Part shown: positions 1-12,099 of the stretch, in pieces
How the letters are laid out: each line of letters starts with the position of its first letter
How positions within the stretch are numbered: position 1 is the stretch's first letter
Assembly (NCBI GenBank): GCA_029339195.1
Contig: JAPTJF010000165.1
Span: 1-64,000, forward strand
DNA length: 64,000 nucleotides
DNA from: Micractinium sp. NFX-FRZ
Lineage: Eukaryota; Chlorophyta; Trebouxiophyceae; Chlorellales; Chlorellaceae
Direction: 5' to 3'
Notes under the pieces: generated by a model
Seen by the model: only the letters and a program-made list of their open reading frames with translations
What the model was told of the DNA's origin: nothing
Databases searched by the model: none
Made by a program: the position numbers and the translations under genes

Positions 1-408
1 CGAACTCAGCATCAAGAGTCGGGGGCAGAGCATGCAAAGCATACCTGCCGCCGTGTGGGGGCCTGAGCCCTCCACACAGAAAGAGCTCCATGATTCAGTA
101 GAGTGGAACAGGAAGAGGCTTGTGTGGAGGGTGGGCTGAGACATGTGCCACAAGCACGTGGGGAGAGGGAGCATGGGCACCTCTCCATGCTGCAGCCACT
201 GCGCCTGCATCTGCATGCGACCAGTCGGGCGCTGCAGATGGATGGAGAGACGGGTGGGAGGGACAGCAGTTCAGCAAGGCCGAAATGCAGCGACAGCCAC
301 GCGTTGCCCAGCAGCTGCAGATAGGCAGGGGACCCATGTGAATACATCAACAGCTGCACACAAGAATAGAAGCAGAGTTTCGGCGGCGTCGGCAGCTGAG
401 CGAGACAT
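1..408 (-). other. possible 5' end of a leftward gene running off the window
   Basis: An ATG at 408 opens a minus-strand frame that starts MSRSAADAAETLLLFL and stays open for about 45 codons; an overlapping frame (359 to 12) is longer and hydrophobic (LGNAWLSLHFGLAELLSL). They could be joined by a short intron, giving the start of a gene divergent from the FLOE gene at 1172, but no splice combination kept a convincing frame. No family is recognised and the reading is weak. Confidence 0.2.
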
Positions 409-1171
409 GGGGAAAGCGGTGGGCGGCGGCGCGAGTCCCTGCAGCACGAGTCCCTGCAGGTCCCGATTCACCCGGCCTGCTTCCTGCCCTTGCCCCTGCC
501 ATTTGAACCTGCCAGGCCCGATCCAATCCAGCATCATTCTCGCTCCCTTAGGTCTGGCGGCGACCAGTGGACCGCGTTGCAGCAGCCAACCTGCTGCCAA
601 CCTTCCCAGGCCGGCACTTGTGCGCTGCCTGCTGGTGTCAGCGGGCTGTTGATAGTAGCATATGTTTGACCACAGGTATGCGGAGTTGAATGGGGCGGGG
701 GTGTACGTGGTATGTGCCGCATGTGCCCCTGTCATCTTGCAATTTGTTTATGGGGGAGTCGGGTGCGGGGACCCGTCGAGCGTGGGGCGGGAGTTGGGAG
801 CGGTGAGCGGGCAGTGCTGGTGGAAGCGGCTGCCCGGCTTCCAGCTCCGTCACATCCGGCTATCTTGCTCTGGCGTTGCGCCAAGCCAGGACAGCTCGAG
901 GGAGCCCAGCTCCGAGGCAGAGGGCGCCAGGGTTCTTTGGGCATGGCACCCGGATGCTCAAGGTTTACGCTATATGGTATTCCCACGGAACCACAATGAA
1001 GCGACAAGGAATGCACCGTGGAATGAAGACTGGGGGCAGTACATGTAGCGTACTGCCGACCCCTCCATTCCATTTTTTTTCCATTTCCACGCCTCCCCTT
1101 TGATCGCACATCTGCCGACCTCCGATCACTTCCAGAGTATACACAGGAGTCTGCATCATCCAGCAGGCGAG
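409..1171. promoter_or_regulatory. upstream region of the FLOE-like gene
   Basis: No supported gene. The last 100 bases before the ATG at 1172 include a T-run and pyrimidine-rich stretch (about 1068-1100), consistent with promoter or 5' UTR. The open frame 662-1048 on the plus strand has no family resemblance and is not called. Confidence 0.3.
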
Positions 1172-2419
1172 ATGGACAAGGCGGACTTTTTCGCCGACCT
1201 GTTGCCCTCGAGCAGCGGTAGCCAAACCAAGCCGTCTCACTTCAGCGATGACGACGTGCTCACGCTGTCTGTGAGCCCCAAGGCCACCGAGGCCCCCCCG
1301 CCCCCACGCCCTGCGGCAGCCGCGCCTATGCCTGGCGCACCCATGGTGAGCAAGGCATTGCGTGAATAGGCAGGCCGGTAGTGTCAAGGCGGCCGTGCCT
1401 GCAGATCACGCGTTTCTCCGACACGGTCTTCCCTCCCTGCTCCCAGCGCAAGGACTCGGGCAGGGACCTGGAAGGGGTGGTGCAGGCCGTGTTTCAGCGG
1501 TTCAGCGGCAGCCTGCAGAAGATACTGGAGGACGTCGACAGGTGCGTGGGCGGTGGGAGCAGCGGGAGCTGCGCGCCGCCCGGCTCTCCTCTCTGCTTTC
1601 GATTGACGAGGTCTAAACTGCATCCATTTCTCAAATCGCGCCATAGCCAAGTCTTGATGTGAAACAGTGCTGCCTGTTCGCTGGCATCGCTCCTCTTACT
1701 GCCACCGCTCCGCTGCCTCCGCTCCGCTCCGCTCCCACCAACCTTGCCTTTTCCTCTTGACCCTGCTCCTCCCCTCCCCCCGCACCCCCTTGCCATCCTC
1801 AACACAGGCGGCTGGAGAGCCTGGAGAACCGGACCGAGCAGATCTCCCAGGTTGTGACAGACCTTCAGTCGGTGGCGGCGCTGAGGGAGGACGCCTCTAA
1901 AGAGCGGCTTGGGGGCCTGGAGAAGACCCTTCGCGAGGTGGCCCGGGGGGTGCAGATCATTCGGGACAAGCAGGAGCTGGCAGAGGCAACCGCTGAGCTG
2001 GCAAAGCTGTCCTCGCTGTCCGCCGCAAGCGCCGCCGGCAGCCAGGCAGCGTTGGAGAAGGAGGCCGTGCCACCCGCCGCCGTTGCGGCAGCACCCGCAC
2101 CTGCGCCCGCGCCCGTGGCGGTGCCAGCGCCCGCGCCAGAGCCGACTGTGGTGGCGCCGCCGGCACCGGCGCCTGCTCCGGCGCCTGCGCCCGTGCAGCA
2201 GGCCGCGCCGCCCGCGCCCGTGCAGGCGCTGCCGCAGCAGCCGCCGTCGCCTGCCTACTCTGCACCACACGCGCCCACTGCGCCGCCGGCGCCGCAGCCC
2301 ATGCAGCCGCACCCGGCGGCCCAGCACATGCCGCCGCAGCAGCAGGCGCCGCCGCAAGCTCAGCCAGACTACAGCCGCCCGCCGGCCTATGGCGCCCCGC
2401 CCCAGGCCCCGCCACCCCC

Positions 2420-2451
<32 letters not shown>

Positions 2452-3550
2452 CGCAGCAGCCGCAGCCGGGGCAGCAGCAGCCATACGGTGTGGCACCGCC
2501 GCCACCCGTGCAGCCCCAGATGCTGCCTCCCCAGCAGCAGCAGCAGCAGCCGCAGCAGCCGCAGCAGCAGTACGGCCAGCCGCAGCCGCCGTCGCCCTAC
2601 GGCCAGCCCATGCCGCCGCCGCACGCCACTTCCATGCCGCCACCGCCGCCTGCGCCCACCACCGGCCCGCCTCCCCCCACGCACCACACCCTGGGCCCGC
2701 CGCCCCCGGCGGCCGCCTACAGCCACCCAGCGACTTACAGCGGTGGCGGTGGTGGTGCGGGCTACCCTCCACCTCCTGTGTCCTACGGGAGCAGCGGGGG
2801 CCTGGGGCCCATCCCGCCGCCGCCGCCCGGCTACGGCCGCCCCGCCGCCCCACCGCCCTCGCGCCCGCCGCCGCAGCACCAGCAGCAGCAGCAGCAGGCG
2901 ACGGTGCGCTGGCGCCGTGTTCTTGCATTGCTGCTGCACCTGCAACATCCAACTCCATGCAACCCGCAGCCTCTCCCCGGCCTTGCATCATCGTGCTCGG
3001 CCTGCTGTCTTGCCCCTCGCCCTGCCTGCCGCTGCCACACTGCCCGCCCGCCTGACCTTCTGCCCACCGCTCCTGCCCTCCCCGCTGGCATCCTACCCTG
3101 CAGATGCGCCCCACCACCCAGAGCGTGCCCATCGAAAAGGTCATCGATGACATTGCCGTCATGGGGTTCAGCCGCTCAGATGTGAGGCGGGGAGTGGAGA
3201 GCGGGAGTTGGGAGGGGGTCGGGGAGTGAGCGTGGGCAGCCACGCACAGTTGGCCTGCCGCTGACGTCGATGTCCGGGGCTCAGCCTATCTCCGAGGCAA
3301 AACGGGGGTGGCGAGGTGGAGCGTGTGTTTGGGCACGCGGGCAGGAGTGGCAGCATGAACCGCAGCACACAGGGAGGGGGCATGTGCCGGTTGTTCCCCT
3401 GCTGCCTTCTTGCCGCCACGCGGTGTCGGTAACAGCACACCCCTGTTTGCATGTGGGTCGCAGGTGCGGCGCGTGATCGAGGAGATGTCGCGCAGTGGGC
3501 AGAGCATTGACATCAATGTGGTTGTCGACCGGCTGGCACGGGACGCCTGA
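1172..3550 (+). CDS. FLOE: FLOE-family (DUF1421) coiled-coil, P/Q-rich protein
   Basis: Five exons: 1172-1345, 1405-1541, 1808-2903, 3104-3181, 3464-3550; 523 residues. The start follows a T-rich leader and opens MDKADFFADLLPSSSG, an acidic/serine-rich head with FSDDDVLTLS. Residues about 60-155 are a charged helical segment (SLQKILEDVDR, RLESLENRTEQIS) likely to form a coiled coil. Residues about 165-465 are Pro/Gln/Ala/Tyr-rich with polyQ runs. The last about 54 residues (VPIEKVIDDIAVMGFSR, then SGQSIDINVVVDRL) match the DUF1421 C-terminal domain of plant FLOE proteins. Family knowledge: Arabidopsis FLOE1 has the same order (DS-rich, coiled-coil nucleation, QPS-rich, DUF1421) and forms hydration-dependent condensates. 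A condensate role here is inference; the family call rests on the C-terminus plus architecture. Confidence 0.85.
2425..2575 (+). repeat. CAG-rich polyglutamine tract in the FLOE-like gene
   Basis: Two CAG clusters (about 2425-2470 and 2532-2572) encode polyQ within the low-complexity region. They also produce long meaningless open frames on the other strand. Confidence 0.9.
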
Positions 3551-4302
3551 TGAGCTGGCGCATCAGAGATCTGCCCATTTTTTTTTTCGCGGCGTTCCTG
3601 TTTTCTTTGTACCCCCTGCCTGCACATCTGCCTATCTCCATGCCCCGTGCCTAGGCAAAAGCAGGCCTGCATTCCTGTTTTGTTTTGCCGCCCCTGCCTG
3701 AGCAGCAACCGGGGCGAGGGCATTCAACGTGTCGAGGGCATTGCCTCGCTGCAGCCCGGTACAATGCAACCTGCTTGCCCCTTCACTACAAGAGCATCTG
3801 CCCCCAGTGATAGCTCGGTTCTGCCATGTACGTTGTGTGTTTTGACCAAACGCCCCTGCCTGTGATAAACTGTGTGAAGGAAGGACTGCGCTGAGCTGAG
3901 CTGCCCACAGGCCGCGCAGTCGGCACTCAGGCACAGGGAGCCTGTGCTGCAGACAGCCCAGGGCAAGGCTGCTCAGACGCCACGCACCGCACCCCAGGCA
4001 GGGCCATGGGCCCCCCAACCGCAGCTGCACCCACGAACAAGTGCCGCTGCACCGCCCTGCTTCTGATGTACCACCACTCTCCTGTGCCTTGCTACACCCT
4101 TCTTTTGGTTCACTTTGCCTTGATACAAGCGGGAGGCGGGGCTCCCATGTAAGCATCCAATGTAGTGTACAGGCGCGTGCCATGAAATCAGCTAGCTAGG
4201 TTGAATTAAGACGGACCACAAAGCTTGCCGGAAGGTGCGAGCAAGCCGAGGTTGGAGATGGGGCAGCCGGCTGCTGGTCACGGTCTCTGCCAGCTGCCAG
4301 CC
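3551..4302. other. convergent intergenic region (3' UTRs of FLOE-like and MRS2 genes)
   Basis: About 750 bases between two convergent stop codons. No gene was seen. It holds a TGTAA on the plus strand at 4148-4152 and is presumably occupied by the two 3' UTRs. Confidence 0.6.
4148..4152 (+). terminator. candidate TGTAA poly(A) signal, FLOE-like gene
   Basis: TGTAA, the usual chlorophyte polyadenylation signal, lies about 600 nt after the stop at 3550. Distance is long but normal for algal 3' UTRs. Confidence 0.4.
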
Positions 4303-7300
4303 TCACAGGGCGCTGCAGCAGCAGCAGGGGGACACAGCAGGGGTGCGGGGTGAGAGCGAGTGCAGGACCTCCCCGCAAGCGGGCAATCACAGCATGGCAT
4401 GCATGCAGGGGCCCCCAGCTGGCATGTTGGGCAAGTGGCTTCACTTGCTTTGCACATTGGACGAACAGCATCTCAACATGAGCACCCCCAGACGCTTGCC
4501 CCCGCCAGCAGAAGCCCTGTGCAATGCCCCCTCCCCCACCCCTCCCCGTTCCGTCGCCACAGCACAACACAGCACAGCACAACATGACAGCGTGCGCACC
4601 TTGGGATGAACATGAGGCGCCTGTGGCGCACCCATGCGATGATGACGCCCACAATGAGCACGCCCCCCGCCATGGCACATCCAAACACCGCCCAGAAGAC
4701 GCCCTTGGACTCCTCCCACCCGCTGAACAGGTTCATGCCAAACAGCCTGCGGGCGCACAGAGAGGGAGAGGGGGCAGGGGCACAGGGGGGGGGAGGGCAC
4801 ACACAGGGGGGGGTGAGGATGTGCAGGGCGCGCTGGGGGCGTGGCGGGCGGCACAGCGGGGCGCGCTCTGGAGGCGATCTGCCAAGTGGCTTGCCAGTGA
4901 GTTGGCAGGACGTGTGACCACGGCAGCACGGCAAAGAGGCAGACGCCAGGCTGAGCGGCACATGCACAGATGCAGGCATTGAGGCAGGCGGGGAGGCAGC
5001 GCTGCTTGCCCTGCAATCATGGCCACCCAGGCGAAGCCGGCTGCCCCTGTTGTGACCATCAGGTCGGTGGCCACCAGCTCGTTCCTGCGTGCAAGCCAGG
5101 GCGGGGGTGGAGGGGGTCGAGTGCTGCTGAGGCATGGGGCAGGGCAGGGCAGGGCAGGGCAGGCCAGGGAGGCGCCTTGTTTGCACAGGTTCAGCACAAC
5201 AATGAAGCAGCAGCACAAGCTGTGCTGTGTGACCCCCGCACACCTCCCTGCGGTACCACCTTCACAAACACCAGCACCCCTCTCTCTGCCCCACGTCCCA
5301 CAAATCTGCACCCCGCATCCCCTCGTCCCCCTCCTCCCCCCACCTCCTGTGCCCCAAGCCCACAGCCACCAGCTTCCTTGCACCCCCCTCTCACGCCCCT
5401 ACCCCCCTCTCCCGGCTTCCACCAACCCCATCGCCCTCCCAGCTTCCCCGCCACCTCCTGTGGTCCTCCATATGTATTGCCACCAGCTAATGAGCCACCC
5501 ACTCACCGCACCACCCCCCCACGGCTTCCCACCCACCCCCACCTCTCCCCCCCACCTCCTGTGGTCCATCTTGATTGCCACCAGGTCCTCTGTGTCGTCG
5601 ATGCGCTCGCTGATGGACAGCAGGCGGCGCAGCAGGTAGTCCACCTGGCGGCAGCAGGGGTGGCGGAGGCAGAGGGTGTAGTGGTGTAAGGCAGATGATG
5701 CGGTGGGGGTCAGGGAGCAGCGGGCAGAAGAGAGGACCAGGGCCGCTGATGGCAGGGCAAGGAGGGAGGGATGGACATGCTCTGCACTAGCTGCCATGAC
5801 CACCACATTCCACACCCCCCTTGGAGCCCCTGTTGCCACCTGCACGAAGCACCACTCCACCCGCTCCCCCCCACGACCAACCCCTTGACAACTCATGCGC
5901 ACTCTCCACACACACGTGGCACCCCCGTGCAGGTGGCACGCCTCCAGCACACCGCCTCCCTGGGCCCCCTGCTACCCTTGCTGCCACAGCAGGTACCCAT
6001 CACTCCCTTTCAACACCTCCCGCCCCTCACCTGCAGGCCGAACATCTCCACAGGTGCCCCAGCCAGCACCCCCGCAGCCCACCCAGGCCAGGTTGCCGTA
6101 CACATACAGTTGATTTTGCACACACACACACACACCCGCCGGCAGCCGCCCCCCTCACACACACCTGCAGGTAGTACGTCTCCAGCAGATCCTCGGCGTC
6201 CTCAATCTCGTGGGGGTCCACAGCTGCAGGGCGGGGCGACAGATAACCACATCAAGATGTCCATGTGTATATGAATGACAGGAGCGGCCGGCCGCAAGGA
6301 GCAACCCCCTCGGGGGTGTAGGTAGGCGGGCCAGCAGGTGCACGCTGGGTGCAGCACGGGCCCACATCTCGGTGGCCCCTGCTTTAGAGACAACCCCTGC
6401 GGCCCTCATGCCCCTGCCCTGCTGTTGAGCACCTCCCCCCCGCCTCCCAGGCCCGCCTGGCATGGACTGCCCCTCAATGGACGTCTCCTCAATCATACCG
6501 TAATGCTCATCCCTCCCGACGCCTGCTCAACCACTAATCGTCGCCCACCTGGCATCCCCCAGGCAGCATGGATGGCCTGCACATGAGCGTGTCGCCTCAC
6601 CCCAATGCCTGCCCGCTAACCCTTGCTTCTGCAACTGTTCACTGCCCCCACCCGCCCCCCAGGCCTACCTGGCATGGACGGCCCCTCGATGAACGTCTCC
6701 TCAATCACCTCGTCATCGTCCTCATCACTGCCAGCTCGGCTGGGCAGGCGCTCTGCAGGGCCAGCCAGGCAGGCGGAAACAGGCGGGGCATTGGTACTGG
6801 CTGCGCTGGGTGCACGCTGTGCAGACCACAGCAGGGCAGAGCAGGTGGGTAGCAAGCCCCGGGACAGGCAGGCAGGGGCGGGCATGGCGACAAAAACAAT
6901 GCCGACGGGGCAAGAACAGCTGCGGGCGTGCTGCGCTGGACTGTGAGAGGCAGGAGGCACAGGGCAGGGGGCATGCACAGAGCCAGCTCTCTGCAGCGCA
7001 TCGTGGTGAAGCAGGCAAAGAGGGGAGCGCACCCACAGATATGTCGGGCGGCGCTGAGCCCGCTGTCTCCATGTACGCCTCCCCCTCCGCCTCCCCGTCC
7101 CCGCCGCCGCCTGCTGCCCCTGGCGTCCCCCACGCCGCTGACGCAGCTGGCGTCTGCGCCCCTCCGGCCGGCGATGCCGGCAAGCCGTCCTTGTGCTTCG
7201 ACCTCCGCTTCAGCGTGCGCACCGTGCGCACCAGCGTTCCCGCCCGCTGCCACCCGGCCTGCCTGCCGCTGGCGTTGCCGCCGTGGTGGCTGCCGTGCCG

Positions 7301-10300
7301 CCCCCTGACGCTGCCATCCCCCCGTCCCGCCAGCTCGCCGTGCGAGCGCGTGTGGTGCCCCAAGTGCTCTGCTGCTGGCTTGCCCGCCGCGCGGTCACCG
7401 TCCAGCTGTGCTTGCTGCTGGTGTGCCTCCTGCACTTCCGCCTCGGCGCCCACGCTGCCGTCAAACTGGTACGTGTGGTACCGTGGCGTGGCCTGCTGGT
7501 CTGCCAGGAGGGAGGAGTCGGAGGGAGGGTGGGCCAGGCCGCGTGGGCCGCCCTGGGCAGGGGACGAGGGCCTGCACATGCAGGAGGAAGGGTATGGGGG
7601 GAGCACAGCCAGGCAGGCTGAGTCTCCAACCAGTTGTCTAAAAAGGCGGCCCAGAGCACGCAGGAGGACGGACACAGAGAATTCACACACCTGCTCCTGC
7701 TACCGGACGAGCAGCAGGACAGGCTGCATGTCCCCATACATAGGCAGCAAGCCACGGAGGTGCGCACAGCTCACTGCAGCACAGCACAGACACAGCATGC
7801 CACGTCACAACGCAGCACAGACACAGCACAGCATACCACGAATCAGCACAGCACAGCACACCACAGGCTGTGGAGCGCAAGGGCAGCGGCTGCAGGCTCG
7901 CCTGGCGAGGCCGCCCGGGTGTCGCACATCCGCCTCGCTGTGCGGCCTGAACCCCGCCAGCCCGGACAGGCGGCGCAGGTGGTTGGAGCCCTCGGCAAGG
8001 GAAGCAGACTGCGGCGGCAGGGGCGCAGGGCGAGCATGGCGGCTGTGAGGAAAGCACCCTGGTAATGGGAAGCAGTGGCAAGGGGCCTGGTGGTGGTGCG
8101 CGTGTTGCACTGGCACACATGTCTGTCTGAGCTGGAGGCCTGCTAATTCAGAAGAGCACAAGGCCCGAAACAAACTTCTGTGCAGGCAGCAAGGCCGTGC
8201 AGGCCAGCTTCCCGGGGAGAGCACACACAGTATGCGCCATGCATGGATGTGCCCATGCTCAGCCAGGATTTGCACGACGTGGTTTGCACGCAGGAAGGCC
8301 GGCGCGGCTGGTCAACACGCAGGGTGCCGGCAACGCGCGTCACGCACGCAGCAGGCAGCAGGGGGCAGCTCGCGAGGGAGGGCAGGCACTGTGCATCAGT
8401 GATGCAGGCATACAGTAAACCACCCTAATGAGCACTCTGTATGCACTCGTTGCCCGGATTGCGGTGGTAGCAAGGCTTTGCCCTAAGAGGTGCGTGTAGC
8501 AAGCAGGCGGGGGCGGAGATCTTACCGGGGACGGTGCCTGGCCCACCATGTCGGGTGGCGGGTGCTCCCCCAGCATGAGCGCGCGGCGGGCAAGGTACAT
8601 GTCCTGGGCGGCGGAGGGGAGGGAGGGGACGGGGGCGGGGAGGGGAGGCAGGGCGCAGTGCCGTGGCGAGGATTCAGGGACTGGCAAGGAAGGACTTTGA
8701 CGCACGCACACAGGGGCACCCTCCCGCATGCTGTGCCATCATCATACAGATCCTCGCCCGCCACCTCTTGCCTGGAAGCCCTGAACGCTTCCCCAGCTCA
8801 GAGCACCCCAGCGCACATAGCCCATACTGCCGCGCCCTGCGACGGCCGCTCAGGAATGGGTGGCGGGGATCCCTCCTGGCCCCCACCCACCCACCCGCCT
8901 AGTCTAGTCCAGTCTAGTCGTCTGCCACCCACCCACCCACCCACCCAAGCGCCCGCCGCCCCCACACCTGCATGTCGGCATCGTCGTCCAGAATCTCCTC
9001 CAGCTCCGACTTGATGCGCTGCACCCTCGCCGTCAGCTTGCCCATGGTGTGCTTCACGCGCCGCACATCCTCCAGCACGCCCCGCGACACGTCGGCGGCC
9101 AGGCGGTCTGCGGGCGAGGCACGAGGACCGGATGGGGGACTCATAGAATATAATATGCTGGGGGAGCGGGGAGCCATGCAGGCACGCAGAAAGATGCATG
9201 CTGCGCGCTGCATGGGTGCACAAAGGCCACAAGGCGCATGCGCCAGCCGGCAGCAGACGCACTGCCCTCCCTGCCCTACGCCATGCCCTACGCCTCAACA
9301 GCTGCTGCGCCCCACGTCCCCACAACAGCCACACCCAGCTCACCAATGGTTGGGTACGCCTCCCTCTCCAGGTCAAACACCTCCCGGTCAAGGATGTTGG
9401 TGGTGGTGGCCAGGGCAACCTGGGGGGGAGGGGCGGGGGTTGGGATTGGTGGTGAGGGGTTTGGGAGCCGGGTGGGGTGGGGCAGGTGCAGCAGAGCCAT
9501 GTTAACCGTGAGGGCAGCTGGGCAGCACCTTGGCAGAGGCTGCCGCCACGATGCCTGTGCTCCTGGTGCAGCTGCCATGCTGTCCCATTCGGTAGGCCCT
9601 CCTCCCAGCTGAGCAGGGCAGGGTTCCAGCAGCCTCACCTCCAGTGCCCGCAGCTCAAACGGCGCGTCAAAGTCAAAGGCATTCGAATTCCTGAGGAGGA
9701 GGAGCATCAAACACACAGGCCGTTGCTTTGTGGGGTGCACGCAAAGGGCACCGTTGCCAGAACGCAGCGCGCACTTGCAGCAGCGGGGGCCGGGAGCAGC
9801 GGCCATCCCACAAGTACATGCACCACGCAGCGGCATCCCAGCAAGCGTGCCTTGAGGCACCCAGCAAGCGCTGGCCGCCCCCACCTGCTGAGGTCGTGCA
9901 GCGTGCCCGTCGACTTGCCCGTCCGCAGGCACTTGCACAGCTGGCGGGTGGCAGAGACGGTGCAGGGTGCAGGGGCCGGGAGGAAGGGGAGAGACTGGCT
10001 GGGCACTCGCTGCCAGTGGGTCGGATCATGACAGCAGCACCAAGGCACGCATGCTTCATGCCGCCCGGTGCAGCCACCACCCCCCGGGAGCGCCCAGGAG
10101 AGGCAGCAATGGACACCTCTCGTGACGCACGCCACGCACTACATTCATCCCTGTGAGGTGTGCACACACTCACGCACCCACCTGCAGGATGAATGGGTTG
10201 TCCAGTGTGGGGAAGGTGGCCACCCGGGGGTCCGAAGCCTTGGGCACTGCAACCCAGGGCAGCGGCACAGGGGGGGCGGGCAGTTAAGGGACAAGGGATG

Positions 10301-11637
10301 GAGAGGCGGCAAGCCACGCAAGAGGCGGGCCATGCAGGTAGGCGCGCAACTGCCACACACTATGCCTCGGGAGCACACACCCCGTGGCACCGTACCTGAC
10401 AGCATGTAGCACTGGTTGGAGCAAATGATCATCCGCACCTGCACAGCGGGGCATGCGGGGGCGGCGGGCAGGAGGGCAGGAGGAGGCGGCGGGGGTGGGG
10501 CAGCGATGGGTAGGGTATGGGGCAGCAGTGCACGAAATTGGCTGCCTCTTTTGCTGGCCTTTGCTCACATGCATCCCCAATTCAAAGGTTTTCCTCTCCG
10601 ATGTCCAACCCAGCCATCCCATGCTGCATGCATGCACCCACGTTTCCAGGCTCACCACCCGCGCCACCTCCCTGAGGCACCCCACACTCACCTTCACAAA
10701 TGGCAACCCAGCCAAGCTCTGCACAACCATCCTAACAACCAGTCACTTGCACCTTACCACTCCAGACTCACCACCAGCGCCCGCTCCTGCGGCAGCCGAC
10801 ACCCCGCTGCTCGCAGACGGAAGCAACCCAGGCAATAATCCCTCCGCAATCACAACCATCCCACCAATCCTCCATTGGACCTCACCGTCTCCAGGTTCAC
10901 CACCAGCGCCTTCTCTCGGATCAGGATGGCCGCGGGGAAGGGGATGGGCACGGTGGGGTCCAGAGTGAGCAGGTCCCGGTACCTCACGCCCAAGTCACCC
11001 ACCAGCCTGTGCTTGTCCACCTGCAGGGGGCCGCAGCGGGGTGGAACGTTCAAGGAGTGAACCTGCGCCACCCAACCTCGATGGCTTGTCGCCCACCCCA
11101 GCCAGCCACCATAGGCAGACTCGCGGGCAACCGTACGCTGCTGGCCGTCCTTCCCTATGCACAGTGCCACCGAAGGGCAGCAGCGGTGTCGGCGGGCAGC
11201 AGGGGAGGAGGCCGGGCAGCAGCGCACCTCCACAAGGGAGGCCTTTCCCAGAGAGTCGACATGCAACCAGGGGTGGCGCACGGCCGAGGTCCCTCCAACC
11301 TACAGAAAACGGGAAGACAGGCACGCAGGCGGCACCTCGATTTCAGGCGGGGACCTGCTGCCTTCCACCGCCGCAGCCGGCAGTACCTGACCCCCCTGTG
11401 TCGCCCTGGCAGTGCAGCTATCCCCCGTTCGCACACACGGTCCTAGCTAACTGCTGCGACAGCACTTACTTGCACGCTCGTCCCTGCCAGCAGCGCGGTC
11501 CACCCTCCTGGTTCTCGGTGCTGTTCCGCGTAGTCGCAGCATTCATCGTCCACCTCTTTGGGTGGCATCCCCATACTGCCAGAGCCTCTGGGCAGCAGTC
11601 CCTCACGCAGCGATGATCGTTCGCTTCTTGCCGCCAT
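4303..11637 (-). CDS. MRS2: MRS2/CorA-type magnesium transporter
   Basis: Eighteen exons: 11637-11470, 11299-11228, 11020-10886, 10438-10396, 10246-10182, 9940-9885, 9690-9639, 9419-9344, 9107-8968, 8603-8526, 8008-7928, 7492-7033, 6752-6669, 6223-6165, 5644-5556, 5084-5010, 4746-4600, 4312-4303; 629 residues. Family signatures in order: ILIREKALVVNLE, NAFDFDAPFELRALE, the long helical stalk (GKLTARVQRIKSELEEILDD), IDDTEDLVAIKMDHRRNEL, then two C-terminal membrane helices with GMN at about 581-583, the ion-selectivity motif of CorA/MRS2 channels. Exon 12 adds about 150 low-complexity Gly/His/Arg/Ala residues absent from usual MRS2 proteins. Intron 16 uses a GC donor (GG/gcaagc). The last coding exon is only 10 nt (ends Ser-Ala-Leu) and, with exon 11-12 borders, is the least sure part. 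Membrane: organellar, vacuolar or plasma, not decidable here. Confidence 0.9.
6432..6497 (-). repeat. decayed copy of MRS2 exon 13 in the next intron
   Basis: The segment resembles 6655-6717 (exon 13): it encodes IEETSIEGQSMPGG against IEETFIEGPSMPG in the exon. It sits in the intron downstream of that exon, has no good GT donor (gc follows) and is read as a tandem duplication remnant or a cryptic alternative exon. Confidence 0.75.
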
Positions 11638-12099
11638 ACATTGACTTTGGAGCCCCGTGGCCCTGCACCTTCGCCCTAAATAAAAGAAAAGAAAACAGGA
11701 GCCCCAGCCCAACTCTGGCAGCGCTTGGAATGCTGGGTGGTTGCCGGCCGCCTGGCGCTCAGCTGGCGGCGCAGAGCGGTGCCGGTCTTGCATGGTCTGC
11801 GCTGAGCCCCTGCCTGATTGCTGATTGTGTCACAGGTTCGTGGTGTTTTTAAAACACTTGGCAGGGCAGAGCAGGTCAGGGCAGGGCATGTGGGGGAAGT
11901 TGGTTGAGCGGGGGAAGCAGCAGGCGTGCAAGAGCGGGGCCAGAGGTCGAGGAGTGCAGGGAGAGAGGAGCACAATGGGGAGGAAGGGGCGGTGCCTCCC
12001 ACTACTATGAGAGAAAATAAAGTTCGTGTCAGTAGCTGAGCTCATAGAGGCGAGCACGTGCAGCATACAAGGCAAGGCAGCCAACAGCCGGCAGCCTCC
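11638..12099. promoter_or_regulatory. upstream region of MRS2 and 3' flank of the KH-like gene
   Basis: The gap between tandem minus-strand genes. Most of it is one copy of a repeat (see 11708-11994). No coding evidence. Confidence 0.45.
11708..11994 (+). repeat. direct repeat copy A flanking the KH-like gene
   Basis: Blocks shared in the same order with 16906-17194: tctggc.gcgct.gg.atgct, cctggcgc.cagctggcggc, ttgtgtcaca, gggcagagcag..cagg, gcgggg.aagcagca, gaggagcacaa and ggcggtgcctc. Divergent, no intact ORF; nature unknown. Confidence 0.6.

Noticed and set aside
1494..2948. 484-codon minus-strand frame rich in Arg/Leu/Gly
   Set aside because: It is the antisense shadow of the CAG/CCG-rich FLOE exon; low-complexity composition and no motif.
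1909..3150. 413-codon plus-strand frame of Arg/Ser repeats
   Set aside because: Frame-shifted reading of the same GC-rich exon; the coiled-coil and DUF1421 lie in the other frame.
5118..5170. GGGCA tandem units considered as telomeric repeats
   Set aside because: Plant and algal telomeres are TTTAGGG or TTTTAGGG; this is an intronic microsatellite.
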